From: JALNYB01 sp963676235
GTDB taxonomy: Archaea > Thermoplasmatota > Thermoplasmata > Methanomassiliicoccales > Methanomethylophilaceae
Length of the DNA stretch: 64,000 nt
Assembly: GCA_963676235.1 (NCBI GenBank)
Contig: OY781044.1
Span: forward strand, 1,054,001 to 1,118,000
Direction: 5' to 3'
Below the pieces are notes generated by a model. The model worked only from the letters and a program-made list of their open reading frames with translations, was not told the origin of the DNA and searched no databases. This document shows, in pieces, positions 28,275-37,270 of this stretch. Both the position numbers and the translations under genes were made by a program. Every line of letters begins with the position of its first letter. Position 1 is the first letter of the stretch.

Positions 28275-28288
28275 TCCTGTATACAGGA
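28275..28288 (+). promoter_or_regulatory. Perfect 14-bp palindrome in the leader of the corrinoid-capture operon
   Basis: TCCTGTATACAGGA is a perfect palindrome, flanked on both sides by TTTGAAA (28267-28273 and 28289-28295). It lies between the TATAAATA of the 43-bp repeat and the start at 28383 and is a candidate operator. The rest of 28009-28382 holds no gene; an in-frame 28323 start is a weak N-terminal extension without a ribosome site. Confidence 0.45.
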
Positions 28289-28382
28289 TTTGAAACTTAT
28301 CGAGGAGATGGACATTCCATGAATGAAATATGTGTGTTGCTATCGTGCATACAGAAAAGGGACCCTGTGCGGAGGGATTCTT

Positions 28383-31037
28383 ATGAACAGTAAAATGATT
28401 GCTACGTTCGCGATAATCGCGATTGCGATATTGGTCGTGTGCGCGATCGGAATACCGATGCTGAGTCAGTCCGGGGAATCGGAAGAGTATGTTGATAACA
28501 ATATATATCATGATTTTTCTGAAAACGATGTCCTAGATTGGAATTATTGGCTTGGAAACATAAATTCTGCTGGAATTTCTGATGCCAAGACGCCGATATC
28601 TTCTTCTGACATAAAGGAACTGTGGAACATCACAGGATCTGCTGATAGCAGTTCTGTGAACTGGAAGACTCCCGGTTCTGCGATATGTGTTGGATCTTAT
28701 ACATACTATTACAATGCAGGGGATAGTTCTTTGAGGTGTGTGGATACTTCAACAGGAACCATTGTTAAGAGCACTATATGTGTTTCTGATTCGGTTTACA
28801 ATATGGCCATCGCACACGGCGATGGTAAGATATTCGTTCCCTGCAAAGAAGACTCATACACGATCATGAAAGTTTATGATGCAGAATCTCTAGATCAACT
28901 GTATACTTGTGAGCCGGTCTTCAGTGGAGAAGTGCAGGGGTCTGTCACATATAATGATGGCTATGTTTATTTTGGAACGTATGGTGGAGATTTTGCTTGT
29001 TTCTCATCATATGATGTCAATAAGTCCAGTTCTGATGAGAAAGTATCTGCAACATGGATATTGGATGAGAATGGATGGTACAATGCGACACCGGCATTTG
29101 CAGGCAATTACTGTATCGTGGCATCTGGAGGATATTCCGACGGAGGGGCCACAATATATGTTTTGGATTCAAAGACAGGTGCAATATATGACACTTACAA
29201 GATGAGTTCTGAATATGTTGCATCGGGACTTACGATGTACAATGGAAGGGTATACGTTGCAACCAATTATGCTGAAGTTGAAAGTGCTACAACGGAAGTG
29301 AATACCGATAAGACACTCAAGATCCATTCGTTCACAGTCAATGCTGACGGTACGTTGGATATAGATTCTGAGAAGATATGGGTATCTGCTATCGAAAACG
29401 GCGGAACGCAATCTACGCCGGTGATATGGAACAATCGTCTTTATATCGGCGGAGGCGGAAGCACGATGGGTACCAACGAACCGTTGACTGTGATAAATAT
29501 CGCAGATAACGGTACGATGACAACAGCATATACGTTTAAAACGACAGACGGAAACGGACTATGCACCAAGAGCACGGCATCAATCACTATCGGATATGCT
29601 TCAGCATCGAATAATTATGCAGTTTATATTTATGTGATAGAATACGGACAGATATCTTCCGATGATTCAACGGGACTTTCCGGTTCTGCTGATATATATG
29701 TTCTGAAAGACAGTGAAGGTCAGACGTCTCCGGAGATCGTATTCAATTTCACGCCAAGTGTGAAACAGTTTGCATATCAGAGTTTTACAATATCTTCTGA
29801 AGGATACATACTGGTACGTAATGATTCCACGTTGTTCTGTTACGGCCATATGGATACGGCAGCCTCCATTTATACGTCTGAGGATGTTCAGAACGAGATA
29901 GCACGTATAATGGCCTTTTCCGATGACGGTTACGTCAGTTATGCAGAAGTAACCATGGCAGAATCAAGATATTCTGCTTTATCTGAGGAAGATAAGGCCG
30001 AAGTCATCAATTATGGTGATTTGCAGGAACTTTATTGCATTGTTACATTAATCACAGAAGGTTCTGAAAATACGGAATTGAAGGTATTGAAGAATTCATG
30101 TATAGATTTCCCGCAATTCAGCAATCCATCGGGAAAGATATTCTCAGGATGGTACACATCATCAGGAACGCTGTGGAATATCTGTTCGTCAAAGGTGACA
30201 GGAGATATCACACTTACTGCATATTATGATCAATCATGCAAAGTAACTTTAGATGCAAATGGTGGCTCTGGCTCAACATCAATGGATGTTGCTAAGAATG
30301 GGGTCATAGGCTATGTTTCGGAGCCGACAAGATCAGGATATACCTTTGCAGGGTGGTTCTCAGGGAATACAGAATATATTCCATGTAAGAGCATCATTTC
30401 ATCTGATCTTACATTGAAAGCGAAGTGGCTTGCTTACTATACGATATCTTTCGATAGTGATGGAGGTTCTTATGCAGAATCCATGGATGTTGTATATTCT
30501 CTGACGATAGGGGGCCTCCCAACAGTCAAGAAGTCTGGATATTCATTCGAAGGATGGTATCTAGATGGCACAGAAATAACATCGGATATGGAATATGAAT
30601 TCACAAAGAATATCACCGTGAAAGCGAAATGGACGCAGAACACAGGCAATACGCTAGACAACGGAAACGGCATATATGTGACGGCATCCATTCCGTCTGA
30701 TTCTGTGCTTTATGTGAATAAAGCAAGCTCCGTCAGTTCATCGGTTAAAGCGATTGCCTCGTATGCTAAAACCGATGTAGATTGTATTTTGATTAAGGTA
30801 CTCGGAGATGGTGTGACCGGCGAATTGGATTACACAGTTTCGATAATAGTTGGGACATCTCAGAACGGGAATACATTGACAGCATATTATTACACCGTTG
30901 ATGACGGTGTGAAAACAACTTCTGGAACAGTATCAGGAGGAGTACTTGTTGTGACTGTCAAAGGAGACACTTCCTCGTCAGGTGTAGATATCGTTCTTGG
31001 ATTGGTGTCTGGAACAGAGATGAACAATCACATATAA
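28383..31037 (+). CDS. Surface beta-propeller protein with InlB-type repeats
   Basis: An 884-residue extracellular protein with one N-terminal membrane anchor (MIATFAIIAIAILVVCAIGI). A PQQ-type beta-propeller (about 73-490) is marked by repeated blade strands such as GSYTYYYNAGDSSLRCVDTSTG, VTYNDGYVYFGTYGG and LYIGGGGST. Three InlB B-repeat-like units follow (about 550-752), each with GW(F/Y) and ending KAKW or AYYD. The final 120 residues are a beta domain. ATG 28383 is chosen because GGAGGG lies 8 nt upstream. It is the first gene of a run ending in BtuC/BtuD-like subunits (13 nt to the next gene), so a role in capturing or presenting the imported ligand is inferred. Confidence 0.75.
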   Translation: MNSKMIATFAIIAIAILVVCAIGIPMLSQSGESEEYVDNNIYHDFSENDVLDWNYWLGNINSAGISDAKTPISSSDIKELWNITGSADSSSVNWKTPGSAICVGSYTYYYNAGDSSLRCVDTSTGTIVKSTICVSDSVYNMAIAHGDGKIFVPCKEDSYTIMKVYDAESLDQLYTCEPVFSGEVQGSVTYNDGYVYFGTYGGDFACFSSYDVNKSSSDEKVSATWILDENGWYNATPAFAGNYCIVASGGYSDGGATIYVLDSKTGAIYDTYKMSSEYVASGLTMYNGRVYVATNYAEVESATTEVNTDKTLKIHSFTVNADGTLDIDSEKIWVSAIENGGTQSTPVIWNNRLYIGGGGSTMGTNEPLTVINIADNGTMTTAYTFKTTDGNGLCTKSTASITIGYASASNNYAVYIYVIEYGQISSDDSTGLSGSADIYVLKDSEGQTSPEIVFNFTPSVKQFAYQSFTISSEGYILVRNDSTLFCYGHMDTAASIYTSEDVQNEIARIMAFSDDGYVSYAEVTMAESRYSALSEEDKAEVINYGDLQELYCIVTLITEGSENTELKVLKNSCIDFPQFSNPSGKIFSGWYTSSGTLWNICSSKVTGDITLTAYYDQSCKVTLDANGGSGSTSMDVAKNGVIGYVSEPTRSGYTFAGWFSGNTEYIPCKSIISSDLTLKAKWLAYYTISFDSDGGSYAESMDVVYSLTIGGLPTVKKSGYSFEGWYLDGTEITSDMEYEFTKNITVKAKWTQNTGNTLDNGNGIYVTASIPSDSVLYVNKASSVSSSVKAIASYAKTDVDCILIKVLGDGVTGELDYTVSIIVGTSQNGNTLTAYYYTVDDGVKTTSGTVSGGVLVVTVKGDTSSSGVDIVLGLVSGTEMNNHI

Positions 31038-31050
31038 GGAGAGATGAAGC

Positions 31051-32064
31051 ATGGATAGTAAGGTTAAGATAGCATTGATAGCCATTCTGGCGATTTTGGT
31101 TATAGGGGTGGTGGCTGTAACATTATCCGGGGGATTAAACAGCAACAGTAATAACAACAGCAGCGGGGATGGTATGATGACCGCGACCGTATATTTGGAA
31201 GGTTTAGGAGAGACTGAAGAGCTCACAGGTACAGGGACCACTCTGCGTGAGATACTGGACGATGCTTTAAGTTCCCACGCGGTCGTTTACAGCAGCAGTG
31301 GTGCAGTTCGTTCTGTAGATGGTAAATCCGCAGAAGGGGACTCAGTCTGGGCATTGTTTAAATGGGCATCTCCAGATGGATGGGCGGTGATATCGGGTGC
31401 TAATTATTCTGCTTCGCTTATCGATGGCATGAATATCGCCCTCTCATATTCCGAGAAGACGACAGTAGATTCCAAGATCACCTACAGATCTCCTGTTTCT
31501 GAAGTTGAGTATAGTGTTTATTTCTTCATCAAGTTCGAAGAAAATTACGATGACACAAATTACGCTGATGAGAACAAATGGATAATCAACAATATCAACA
31601 TGACAGAGAGTGAAAGGAAGAACGGGATGTGGTTCAAAGGAACAGGAAGCAGTGTTGTTGAAGCACTGAAGGATGTTATAATGAATCAATTGTTTCCGGG
31701 ACTTCATACTGACTCAGAGTGGGAAAATATAATCGAGAACGAAGAGGATCCGAGTCCGATATATTATTATAGTCATGAGGATGGTAATTATGGATGGCTC
31801 TATTATTTCCTCGGATGGACAGATACAAAAGTAAGCAATTCCGGCGGGGAGTATGGAACATGGACATATTGGACTCAATATACGTTCGATCCTGAGTCAA
31901 ACGATCTCGGTGATGCATCCGATTGGACATACAACGATTGGTCTTTGGGACTATACGATATTACTGATTACAGATATTTTGCATTAGTTTTGAAGACCAC
32001 CACTACAGATAATTCAGGAAATCCTCCGTCTTCTGTGCCATCAGAGATCGAGAAGGGATTATGA
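31051..32064 (+). CDS. Membrane-anchored protein with two transcobalamin-like (DUF4430-type) domains
   Basis: A 337-residue protein: N-terminal membrane segment (about 5-26), then a good DUF4430/transcobalamin C-terminal-like domain at about 42-135 (TGTTLREILDDAL, SVDGKSAEGDSVWALFKWASPDGWAV, DGMNIALSYSE). A second, larger copy of the window's recurrent module covers about 150-325 (YFFIKFEENYDD, GMWFKGTGSSVVEAL, GTWTYWTQYTFD, ALVLKTT). In animal transcobalamin and intrinsic factor this domain closes over cobalamin; prokaryotic DUF4430 proteins are often linked to corrinoid uptake. It has a clear RBS (GGAGAG) and sits between the propeller gene and the BtuF fusion. Confidence 0.75.
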   Translation: MDSKVKIALIAILAILVIGVVAVTLSGGLNSNSNNNSSGDGMMTATVYLEGLGETEELTGTGTTLREILDDALSSHAVVYSSSGAVRSVDGKSAEGDSVWALFKWASPDGWAVISGANYSASLIDGMNIALSYSEKTTVDSKITYRSPVSEVEYSVYFFIKFEENYDDTNYADENKWIINNINMTESERKNGMWFKGTGSSVVEALKDVIMNQLFPGLHTDSEWENIIENEEDPSPIYYYSHEDGNYGWLYYFLGWTDTKVSNSGGEYGTWTYWTQYTFDPESNDLGDASDWTYNDWSLGLYDITDYRYFALVLKTTTTDNSGNPPSSVPSEIEKGL

Positions 32065-32074
32065 GCATGATATC

Positions 32075-33451
32075 ATGAATTCAATGAATATCAAACTCAC
32101 GGCATCGGCTGTTATTGTGATATTGATACTAACAGCTGTGCCTATGATAGGTCTGACAGTGGCATCTGCAGATAATACGCAGGGTTTGATGATAGATTTC
32201 GGTTATTGGGATGTTGTCTGGACAGAAATGACATTCACCGAAGATATGGATGGTTATGATGTACTGGAAACAGCGTGTCACATAAATGGATACGATTGCA
32301 CAATATTGGATGATGGAACGGTTTACTCAATAAACGGTCAGGTAAATTTAGTTGGAATTCAATGGGGATTATATGCTTTGTCTAATGGGAATTGGGCATC
32401 CGCGGATCCTTCATTATTGAAGGCATCGGATCACACAATACTATGCTGGTCTCGTTCTACAGGTGCGGATACAGTCATGCCAGGTGCAGATGCTACAGGA
32501 TACACCTATTATGATTATGCTGAGGATGGCGAATCAACGGCAACTAAAAGCACGCTCAAGGTGGTATCTCTTGCACCTTCTATCACCGAGACCTTGTGTT
32601 CTGTTAAAGGTATCGATTACATCGTGGGAACAGATCTATACAGCAATTATCCTGAAGAGGTCGTTGAAGGTCAAGAGAACGGAACTATATCCATAATCGG
32701 CGGATACACAGATCCCAATTACGAATGGATAATCGCTTTGAATCCGGATATAGTGTTTTGTGATGGAGGTACGGGAGAACACGTAACCATAGCGGATAAA
32801 TTAAGAAAATCCGGTATAAATTGTGTCGTACTCTATGACGGGACAGATATAGCCACATTATATAACAACATCTGGATAACGGCATCGGCATTGGGATTGT
32901 CAGAGAATGCCAATGCAGAGATCTCGAACTTACGTTCAACCATAGATGTTGTTTCAGGTATCGCTGGAATAACTGGCTTAAGGGTATTCAGCGCCTTATC
33001 TGCAGATCCTTCGCCGTGGACATGCGGTTCGGACACATTCATGTCCGATGTCATATCAACTGCCGGTGGCGTGAACATATTCGATTCGCAGTCATCGTCA
33101 TGGTTTATGGTTTCCAAAGAACAGATCTATGCGAAGCAGCCGAACGTTATCATAATAATATCAAGCACCGAGGTAACAACAGATGAGGAATATCAGGCCG
33201 TACTGGATTCATTGGATCCTGTATGGAAGGCTACGCCTGCATATCTCGACGGCGAGGTTTATATATTCTCTGGTGCGGCAGGGGATATCCTATCAAGACC
33301 GGGGCCAAGATTATCTGAAGCTGTTGAATTGATCTCTAAGATATTGAATCCCGAAGCATTTCAACTGTTGGATGCTTTAGATGCTATTCCGAAATATTTC
33401 GGTGATGATTATCAGCAGTATCTAACGTATCAGTCAGAGGCGTATTCATGA
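32075..33451 (+). CDS. Transcobalamin-like domain fused to BtuF-type corrinoid-binding protein
   Basis: A 458-residue exported protein. Signal or anchor about 10-32; a transcobalamin-like domain at 35-135 (YDVLETACHINGYDCTILDDG, read in parts; QWGLYALSNGNWASADPSLL); then a BtuF/FecB-type periplasmic-binding domain at about 160-440 (KVVSLAPSITETLCSVKG, GTDLYSNYPEEV, EWIIALNPDIVFC, RPGPRLSEAVELI). The SLAPSITE start and the LNPDIV motif are BtuF hallmarks. The fusion joins two independent corrinoid-binding folds in one chain, the best internal evidence that this operon imports corrinoids. The ribosome site is weak, so coupling to the gene before it (10-nt gap) is likely. It overlaps the next gene by 4 nt. 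Confidence 0.8.
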   Translation: MNSMNIKLTASAVIVILILTAVPMIGLTVASADNTQGLMIDFGYWDVVWTEMTFTEDMDGYDVLETACHINGYDCTILDDGTVYSINGQVNLVGIQWGLYALSNGNWASADPSLLKASDHTILCWSRSTGADTVMPGADATGYTYYDYAEDGESTATKSTLKVVSLAPSITETLCSVKGIDYIVGTDLYSNYPEEVVEGQENGTISIIGGYTDPNYEWIIALNPDIVFCDGGTGEHVTIADKLRKSGINCVVLYDGTDIATLYNNIWITASALGLSENANAEISNLRSTIDVVSGIAGITGLRVFSALSADPSPWTCGSDTFMSDVISTAGGVNIFDSQSSSWFMVSKEQIYAKQPNVIIIISSTEVTTDEEYQAVLDSLDPVWKATPAYLDGEVYIFSGAAGDILSRPGPRLSEAVELISKILNPEAFQLLDALDAIPKYFGDDYQQYLTYQSEAYS

Positions 33452-35310
33452 AAAAATATGTCTCTGTCATAATGGCGGCTGCAGTCTTGGCTATTATATT
33501 CGTGCCGGCAGTATCTGTGTCAGCAGACACTGGTGATGCTTCCATGCTCATAGATATGGGCAATGGTACCACCTACTGGTGTGAAATAACCACTACAGGC
33601 TCATATTATTCAATAACAAAGGTGTGTGCCGAGTCTCTAGGACTAGATGTGACATCGTCTGGAGATTCCATATCGAAGATAGGGGATATGTCAGATCATT
33701 CTGTAGGTGGTCAGACTTGCAAATGGAATCTATATATCTGGAACACAGATACCGAGAAATGGAATTATTGTTCGGATATGAGTTCATCATATTCAGAAGG
33801 ATATTTCGCTGTGGGATTCTATCCTGATACGTCGATAGTTCCTGCTGAGACACCTGATAACCCAACAGCGTGGACCGTGTATGGCGGGGATTCATCTGCA
33901 TCCAATTGTTCAGATTCATACGGAACGGATTCCGCTGCCACGCCAGTGGAGTGGTACAAGACATATTCCACCGGGTATGTGGATTCTGCGATCATCGTTG
34001 CCGGAAACTATCTTTATCATACGACCGGAGGAACATATGGCGCCACAGGTTCTGATAAAGATCCGTGGGTCTATTGTATCGATCGTAACACAGGTATGCT
34101 TGTCTGGTCATATCATATGGCTTATGGTCAGGGTTATGAAGTAACATCACCCCTAGTCGTAGGAGATATGCTTATTGTTACAGCGACCAACGGGAATGTT
34201 TACTGTTTTGACCGTTATGGTGATGGTAACGGAAATGCGGTGGTATTGGATATTCTGGCGCTAGATCTGAACTATCCAATAGATAGTAATGGCGACATAA
34301 CATGGGAAGGAAGGACCTTTTATACAGGAGGGACAACACCGATCTATGATTCCGGAGCTATATATTTCGGAACATCGGACGGGCATGTTTTGTGTTATTC
34401 GCTTACTTCTGAAGGAAAGTTTGTTGAACTTTGGGATTACAATCCGTCTTCCAGCATCAAGGGATGTTTCTATTTTCACGCACCGGTCATTGCTGATATA
34501 AATGGTGTCCGTATGCTCTTCATAGGATCTTATGAAGGTTTTGTATATGCACTCAACGCATCGACAGGTGACGAGATCTGGGCATCACAGGCGATAGATC
34601 TCGGTGATGTTAACAAACCACATCCAGGAACTCCAGGTTCGGCAGGTTCTATTTCAGTCACTTCAGAAGGTAAGCTCCTTGTATGTTGTTCTGACGGCGG
34701 ACTATCGTCGCTTACAGGATATTTGTTATGCATGGATGCAGCAACTGGAAAAAGTGAATGGAAATTAGATTTTCTATGTAACGACCCCGTTGTTGTTGGA
34801 GATTATTTCTATACTTATGTTTCGCCAGTATCAGGCGGTGCATCGACACTCACAGGCGTTGACGGAACAGAGTATGCGGTCACCAATGCAGTTTACAAGT
34901 TCGATCTGAACGGAAATGTCGTTTGGGTAACTGAAAATTATCAGATGATCAAAGCTTCACTGACATATGCAGATGGTGTTTTGTATGCAATGGATTACTC
35001 TGCAGGGATATTTTATCCTACTGGCGGAGGCCTCACTGCTATAAATGCGGAGGATGGAAGTCAGAGTTGGAGAATCAAATTAACTCCGTATTCATCTGGT
35101 TCGTATTCCATGGTATCTCCGACCGTTATCGACGGTAAGATCTATGTCGGTAATGATTACGGTGCGATATATTGCATATCTGATGTCCAGGGACAGGCTT
35201 ATGGAGACAGTGGAGAGATAGTTCTGTCCAACGGATTCTATCATTGGTCATGGATCCTGTTGATAATCATAGTAGTGGTTGCTTTTGCATTTTTGATCAA
35301 ATTTTATTGA
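33448..35310 (+). CDS. Transcobalamin-like domain plus beta-propeller, C-terminally anchored
   Basis: A 620-residue surface protein with signal peptide (1-27), a transcobalamin-like domain at about 30-130 (SITKVCAESLGLDV, KWNLYIWNTDTEKW, YFAVGFYPD), a PQQ-type beta-propeller at about 145-590 (blades such as GNYLYHTTGG, GDMLIVTATNGNVYCFDR, LLVCCSDGG), and one C-terminal membrane helix (SWILLIIIVVVAFAFLI, 600-617). The start overlaps the BtuF-fusion stop (ATGA), and the BtuC gene follows after 15 nt. The architecture resembles the tail of the 1700-residue protein in reverse order. A role as accessory surface receptor is inferred. Confidence 0.75.
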   Translation: MKKYVSVIMAAAVLAIIFVPAVSVSADTGDASMLIDMGNGTTYWCEITTTGSYYSITKVCAESLGLDVTSSGDSISKIGDMSDHSVGGQTCKWNLYIWNTDTEKWNYCSDMSSSYSEGYFAVGFYPDTSIVPAETPDNPTAWTVYGGDSSASNCSDSYGTDSAATPVEWYKTYSTGYVDSAIIVAGNYLYHTTGGTYGATGSDKDPWVYCIDRNTGMLVWSYHMAYGQGYEVTSPLVVGDMLIVTATNGNVYCFDRYGDGNGNAVVLDILALDLNYPIDSNGDITWEGRTFYTGGTTPIYDSGAIYFGTSDGHVLCYSLTSEGKFVELWDYNPSSSIKGCFYFHAPVIADINGVRMLFIGSYEGFVYALNASTGDEIWASQAIDLGDVNKPHPGTPGSAGSISVTSEGKLLVCCSDGGLSSLTGYLLCMDAATGKSEWKLDFLCNDPVVVGDYFYTYVSPVSGGASTLTGVDGTEYAVTNAVYKFDLNGNVVWVTENYQMIKASLTYADGVLYAMDYSAGIFYPTGGGLTAINAEDGSQSWRIKLTPYSSGSYSMVSPTVIDGKIYVGNDYGAIYCISDVQGQAYGDSGEIVLSNGFYHWSWILLIIIVVVAFAFLIKFY

Positions 35311-35325
35311 GGAGTATAGTAGTAA

Positions 35326-36471
35326 ATGTCTGAAGAAGAGAAGAAAAAAGAACCTTGGATAAAGGCAGGTCTCCATCGTATGAAAGAAAAGATGGCTGTG
35401 CCAGTTGAGGATGATGATACCAGTGAAATCGCGTTGAAGAAGAGGCGTTTCGTCGTTATAGTGATATTCGGTATCATAATGGCCGTTGTAGCGTTCATAA
35501 TTTCGATATGCATCTCATCGGGAGGTGTTATTTCGGTTACGGAGGCGATAGGTGCATTATTCTCTTCGATAATGAAAGGTGGACAGAATCTCAATACAGT
35601 CGAACTTTACATCTATCAGGCAAGGCTTCCGAGAGCTATAGCGGCCATAGCAGTAGGTGCCGGTTTATCCATAGCCGGATGTATGTATCAGGCCATAATC
35701 AGAAATCCGTTGGTCGATCCATATATAACCGGTGTTTCTTCGGGTGCCGGTTGCATGGCTATAGCCGTTGTCGCATTAGGAATCACAATTCCATTCATTG
35801 GAAGTAGCAGTTCTTTGTATGCGATACCGATAGCAGCTATAATCGGCGGTATTATTGCTTTTGCGATAACCATGACCGTAGCAGAAGGTTCTGGCGGTTC
35901 GCCCACCAATTATATTCTTGCGGGAGTCATAGTAGGATTCGCATTCTCTTCCGTGCAGACAATATTCCTTTCGTTGGCTCAGAAGAATCTGACCAATGCC
36001 ATGTGGTGGCTTTTTGGTTCTTTTGCTAATATAACATGGGAGAATGCCTGGATCGTTTTTGTTCCGGCAATGGGAATTTCGTTTATTGCGATGCTTTGGG
36101 CAAGGGAATTCAATCTGTTCATGATGGGGGAGGAACAAGCGAAACAGCTTGGTATGAATGTTGTGAGATTCAAAAGGACGATGATGATTGTGGCATCGGT
36201 ATTGACTGCAGTATGTGTGGCATTCTGCGGTATTATCGGATTCGTCGGATTGGTAATACCTCATGCATGTAGGATGGCCTTGGGTGGAGATCATAGGTTG
36301 ATCATGCCTGCATCTATTGTTTTGGGTGCGATGCTTATGTTGTTCGCAGACCTTATCGCAAGGACGGCAATGTCTCCTTTGGAATTGCCTGTCGGAGCGA
36401 TAACCGCAATGATAGGCACTCCGATATTCGCATACATGCTGATGAAGAAAGGGCGTGATTACAATGGATGA
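35326..36471 (+). CDS. btuC: BtuC/FecCD-type corrinoid importer permease
   Basis: A 381-residue permease with a 45-residue charged cytosolic N-terminus and about ten membrane helices. FecCD-family signatures: ARLPRAIAAIAVGAGLSIAG (about 106-125), NPLVDPYITGVSSGAG, GFVGLVIPHACRMALGGDHR and LPVGAITAMIGTPIFAYML. Corrinoid specificity is inferred from the BtuF fusion and transcobalamin-like proteins just upstream; iron or heme chelates remain possible. It is a paralogue of the 11.2-kb permease. It overlaps the ATPase gene by 8 nt. Confidence 0.85.
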   Translation: MSEEEKKKEPWIKAGLHRMKEKMAVPVEDDDTSEIALKKRRFVVIVIFGIIMAVVAFIISICISSGGVISVTEAIGALFSSIMKGGQNLNTVELYIYQARLPRAIAAIAVGAGLSIAGCMYQAIIRNPLVDPYITGVSSGAGCMAIAVVALGITIPFIGSSSSLYAIPIAAIIGGIIAFAITMTVAEGSGGSPTNYILAGVIVGFAFSSVQTIFLSLAQKNLTNAMWWLFGSFANITWENAWIVFVPAMGISFIAMLWAREFNLFMMGEEQAKQLGMNVVRFKRTMMIVASVLTAVCVAFCGIIGFVGLVIPHACRMALGGDHRLIMPASIVLGAMLMLFADLIARTAMSPLELPVGAITAMIGTPIFAYMLMKKGRDYNG

Positions 36472-37252
36472 ACCTGTCTTGAAGATCAGCAGATTGTGCA
36501 AGAATTTTGATGGTTTCGATGCACTGAAAAACATCGATCTTGAATTGGGAAAGGGTATGATGATCGGTCTGATCGGACCGAATGGATGTGGAAAATCGAC
36601 CATGATGAAATGTATTTCGAAAATCCATGATATGACCTCAGGTTCTATCGAGGTTGATGGCAAGGATATTGTGAAATTGAAACCGGCCGAAGTGGCTAAA
36701 TTAGTAGCAAATGTACCAGCAGAATCAGGACCCACTTTCGGTATGACCGTTATGGATATGGTTATGCTCGGACGGTATCCGTTCGTTGATCGTCTTTGGT
36801 GGGAGACAAAGGAAGATGAAGCAGCAGTTCGTAAAGCACTGCGTACATTCGGTCTTGATGCACTGAGGCGCAATCAGGTCTCTATGCTTTCTTCAGGAGA
36901 GCGTCAACGTGCGCTCATCGCTAAGGCATATGTCCAGGAACCTAAACTCATGCTTGTTGATGAACCTACATCACATTTGGATATGAAGTATAAGCTTGAT
37001 GTTATGGAATATCTGCAATCTATGGCACGTTCAGACATGACCGTCTTGGTTGCAGAGCATGACATCTCACTGATGGCAAGATATTGCGATTTATGTGTTA
37101 TAATGAAAAAGGGGCAGATCGTGACGATCGGAGATCCGAAGGAAGTTGTCACGGAACAGCTTATCCGCGATGTTTATGAAGTGGATGCCCGCGTTGGTCT
37201 TGATGTCGATGGGGAGATCTACGTTTTGCCGAAGAGGTATGTTAAGACTTGA
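36464..37252 (+). CDS. btuD: BtuD/FecE-type ATPase
   Basis: A 262-residue ABC ATPase with Walker A GPNGCGKST, VMLGRYPFVDRLWW, signature MLSSGERQR, Walker B LMLVDEPTSH and H-loop AEHDIS. It energises the permease encoded just before it. ATG 36464 is preferred (AAAGGGCG upstream, overlap with the permease stop); an in-frame GTG at 36455 would add three residues. The zinc-ribbon gene begins 19 nt after the stop and may be co-transcribed. Confidence 0.85.
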   Translation: MDEPVLKISRLCKNFDGFDALKNIDLELGKGMMIGLIGPNGCGKSTMMKCISKIHDMTSGSIEVDGKDIVKLKPAEVAKLVANVPAESGPTFGMTVMDMVMLGRYPFVDRLWWETKEDEAAVRKALRTFGLDALRRNQVSMLSSGERQRALIAKAYVQEPKLMLVDEPTSHLDMKYKLDVMEYLQSMARSDMTVLVAEHDISLMARYCDLCVIMKKGQIVTIGDPKEVVTEQLIRDVYEVDARVGLDVDGEIYVLPKRYVKT

Positions 37253-37270
37253 ATAGAGTGGGGAACGTAC

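Noticed and set aside
19244..31037. CRISPR or short tandem DNA repeats suggested by repetitive protein regions
   Set aside because: The repetition is at protein level (LRR, Big2, propeller blades) with diverged DNA; no regular spacer-repeat structure.
35776..36873. 365-codon minus-strand frame opposite btuC/btuD
   Set aside because: Antisense shadow with His/Arg/Cys-rich, low-plausibility protein; the plus strand encodes clear FecCD and ABC proteins.
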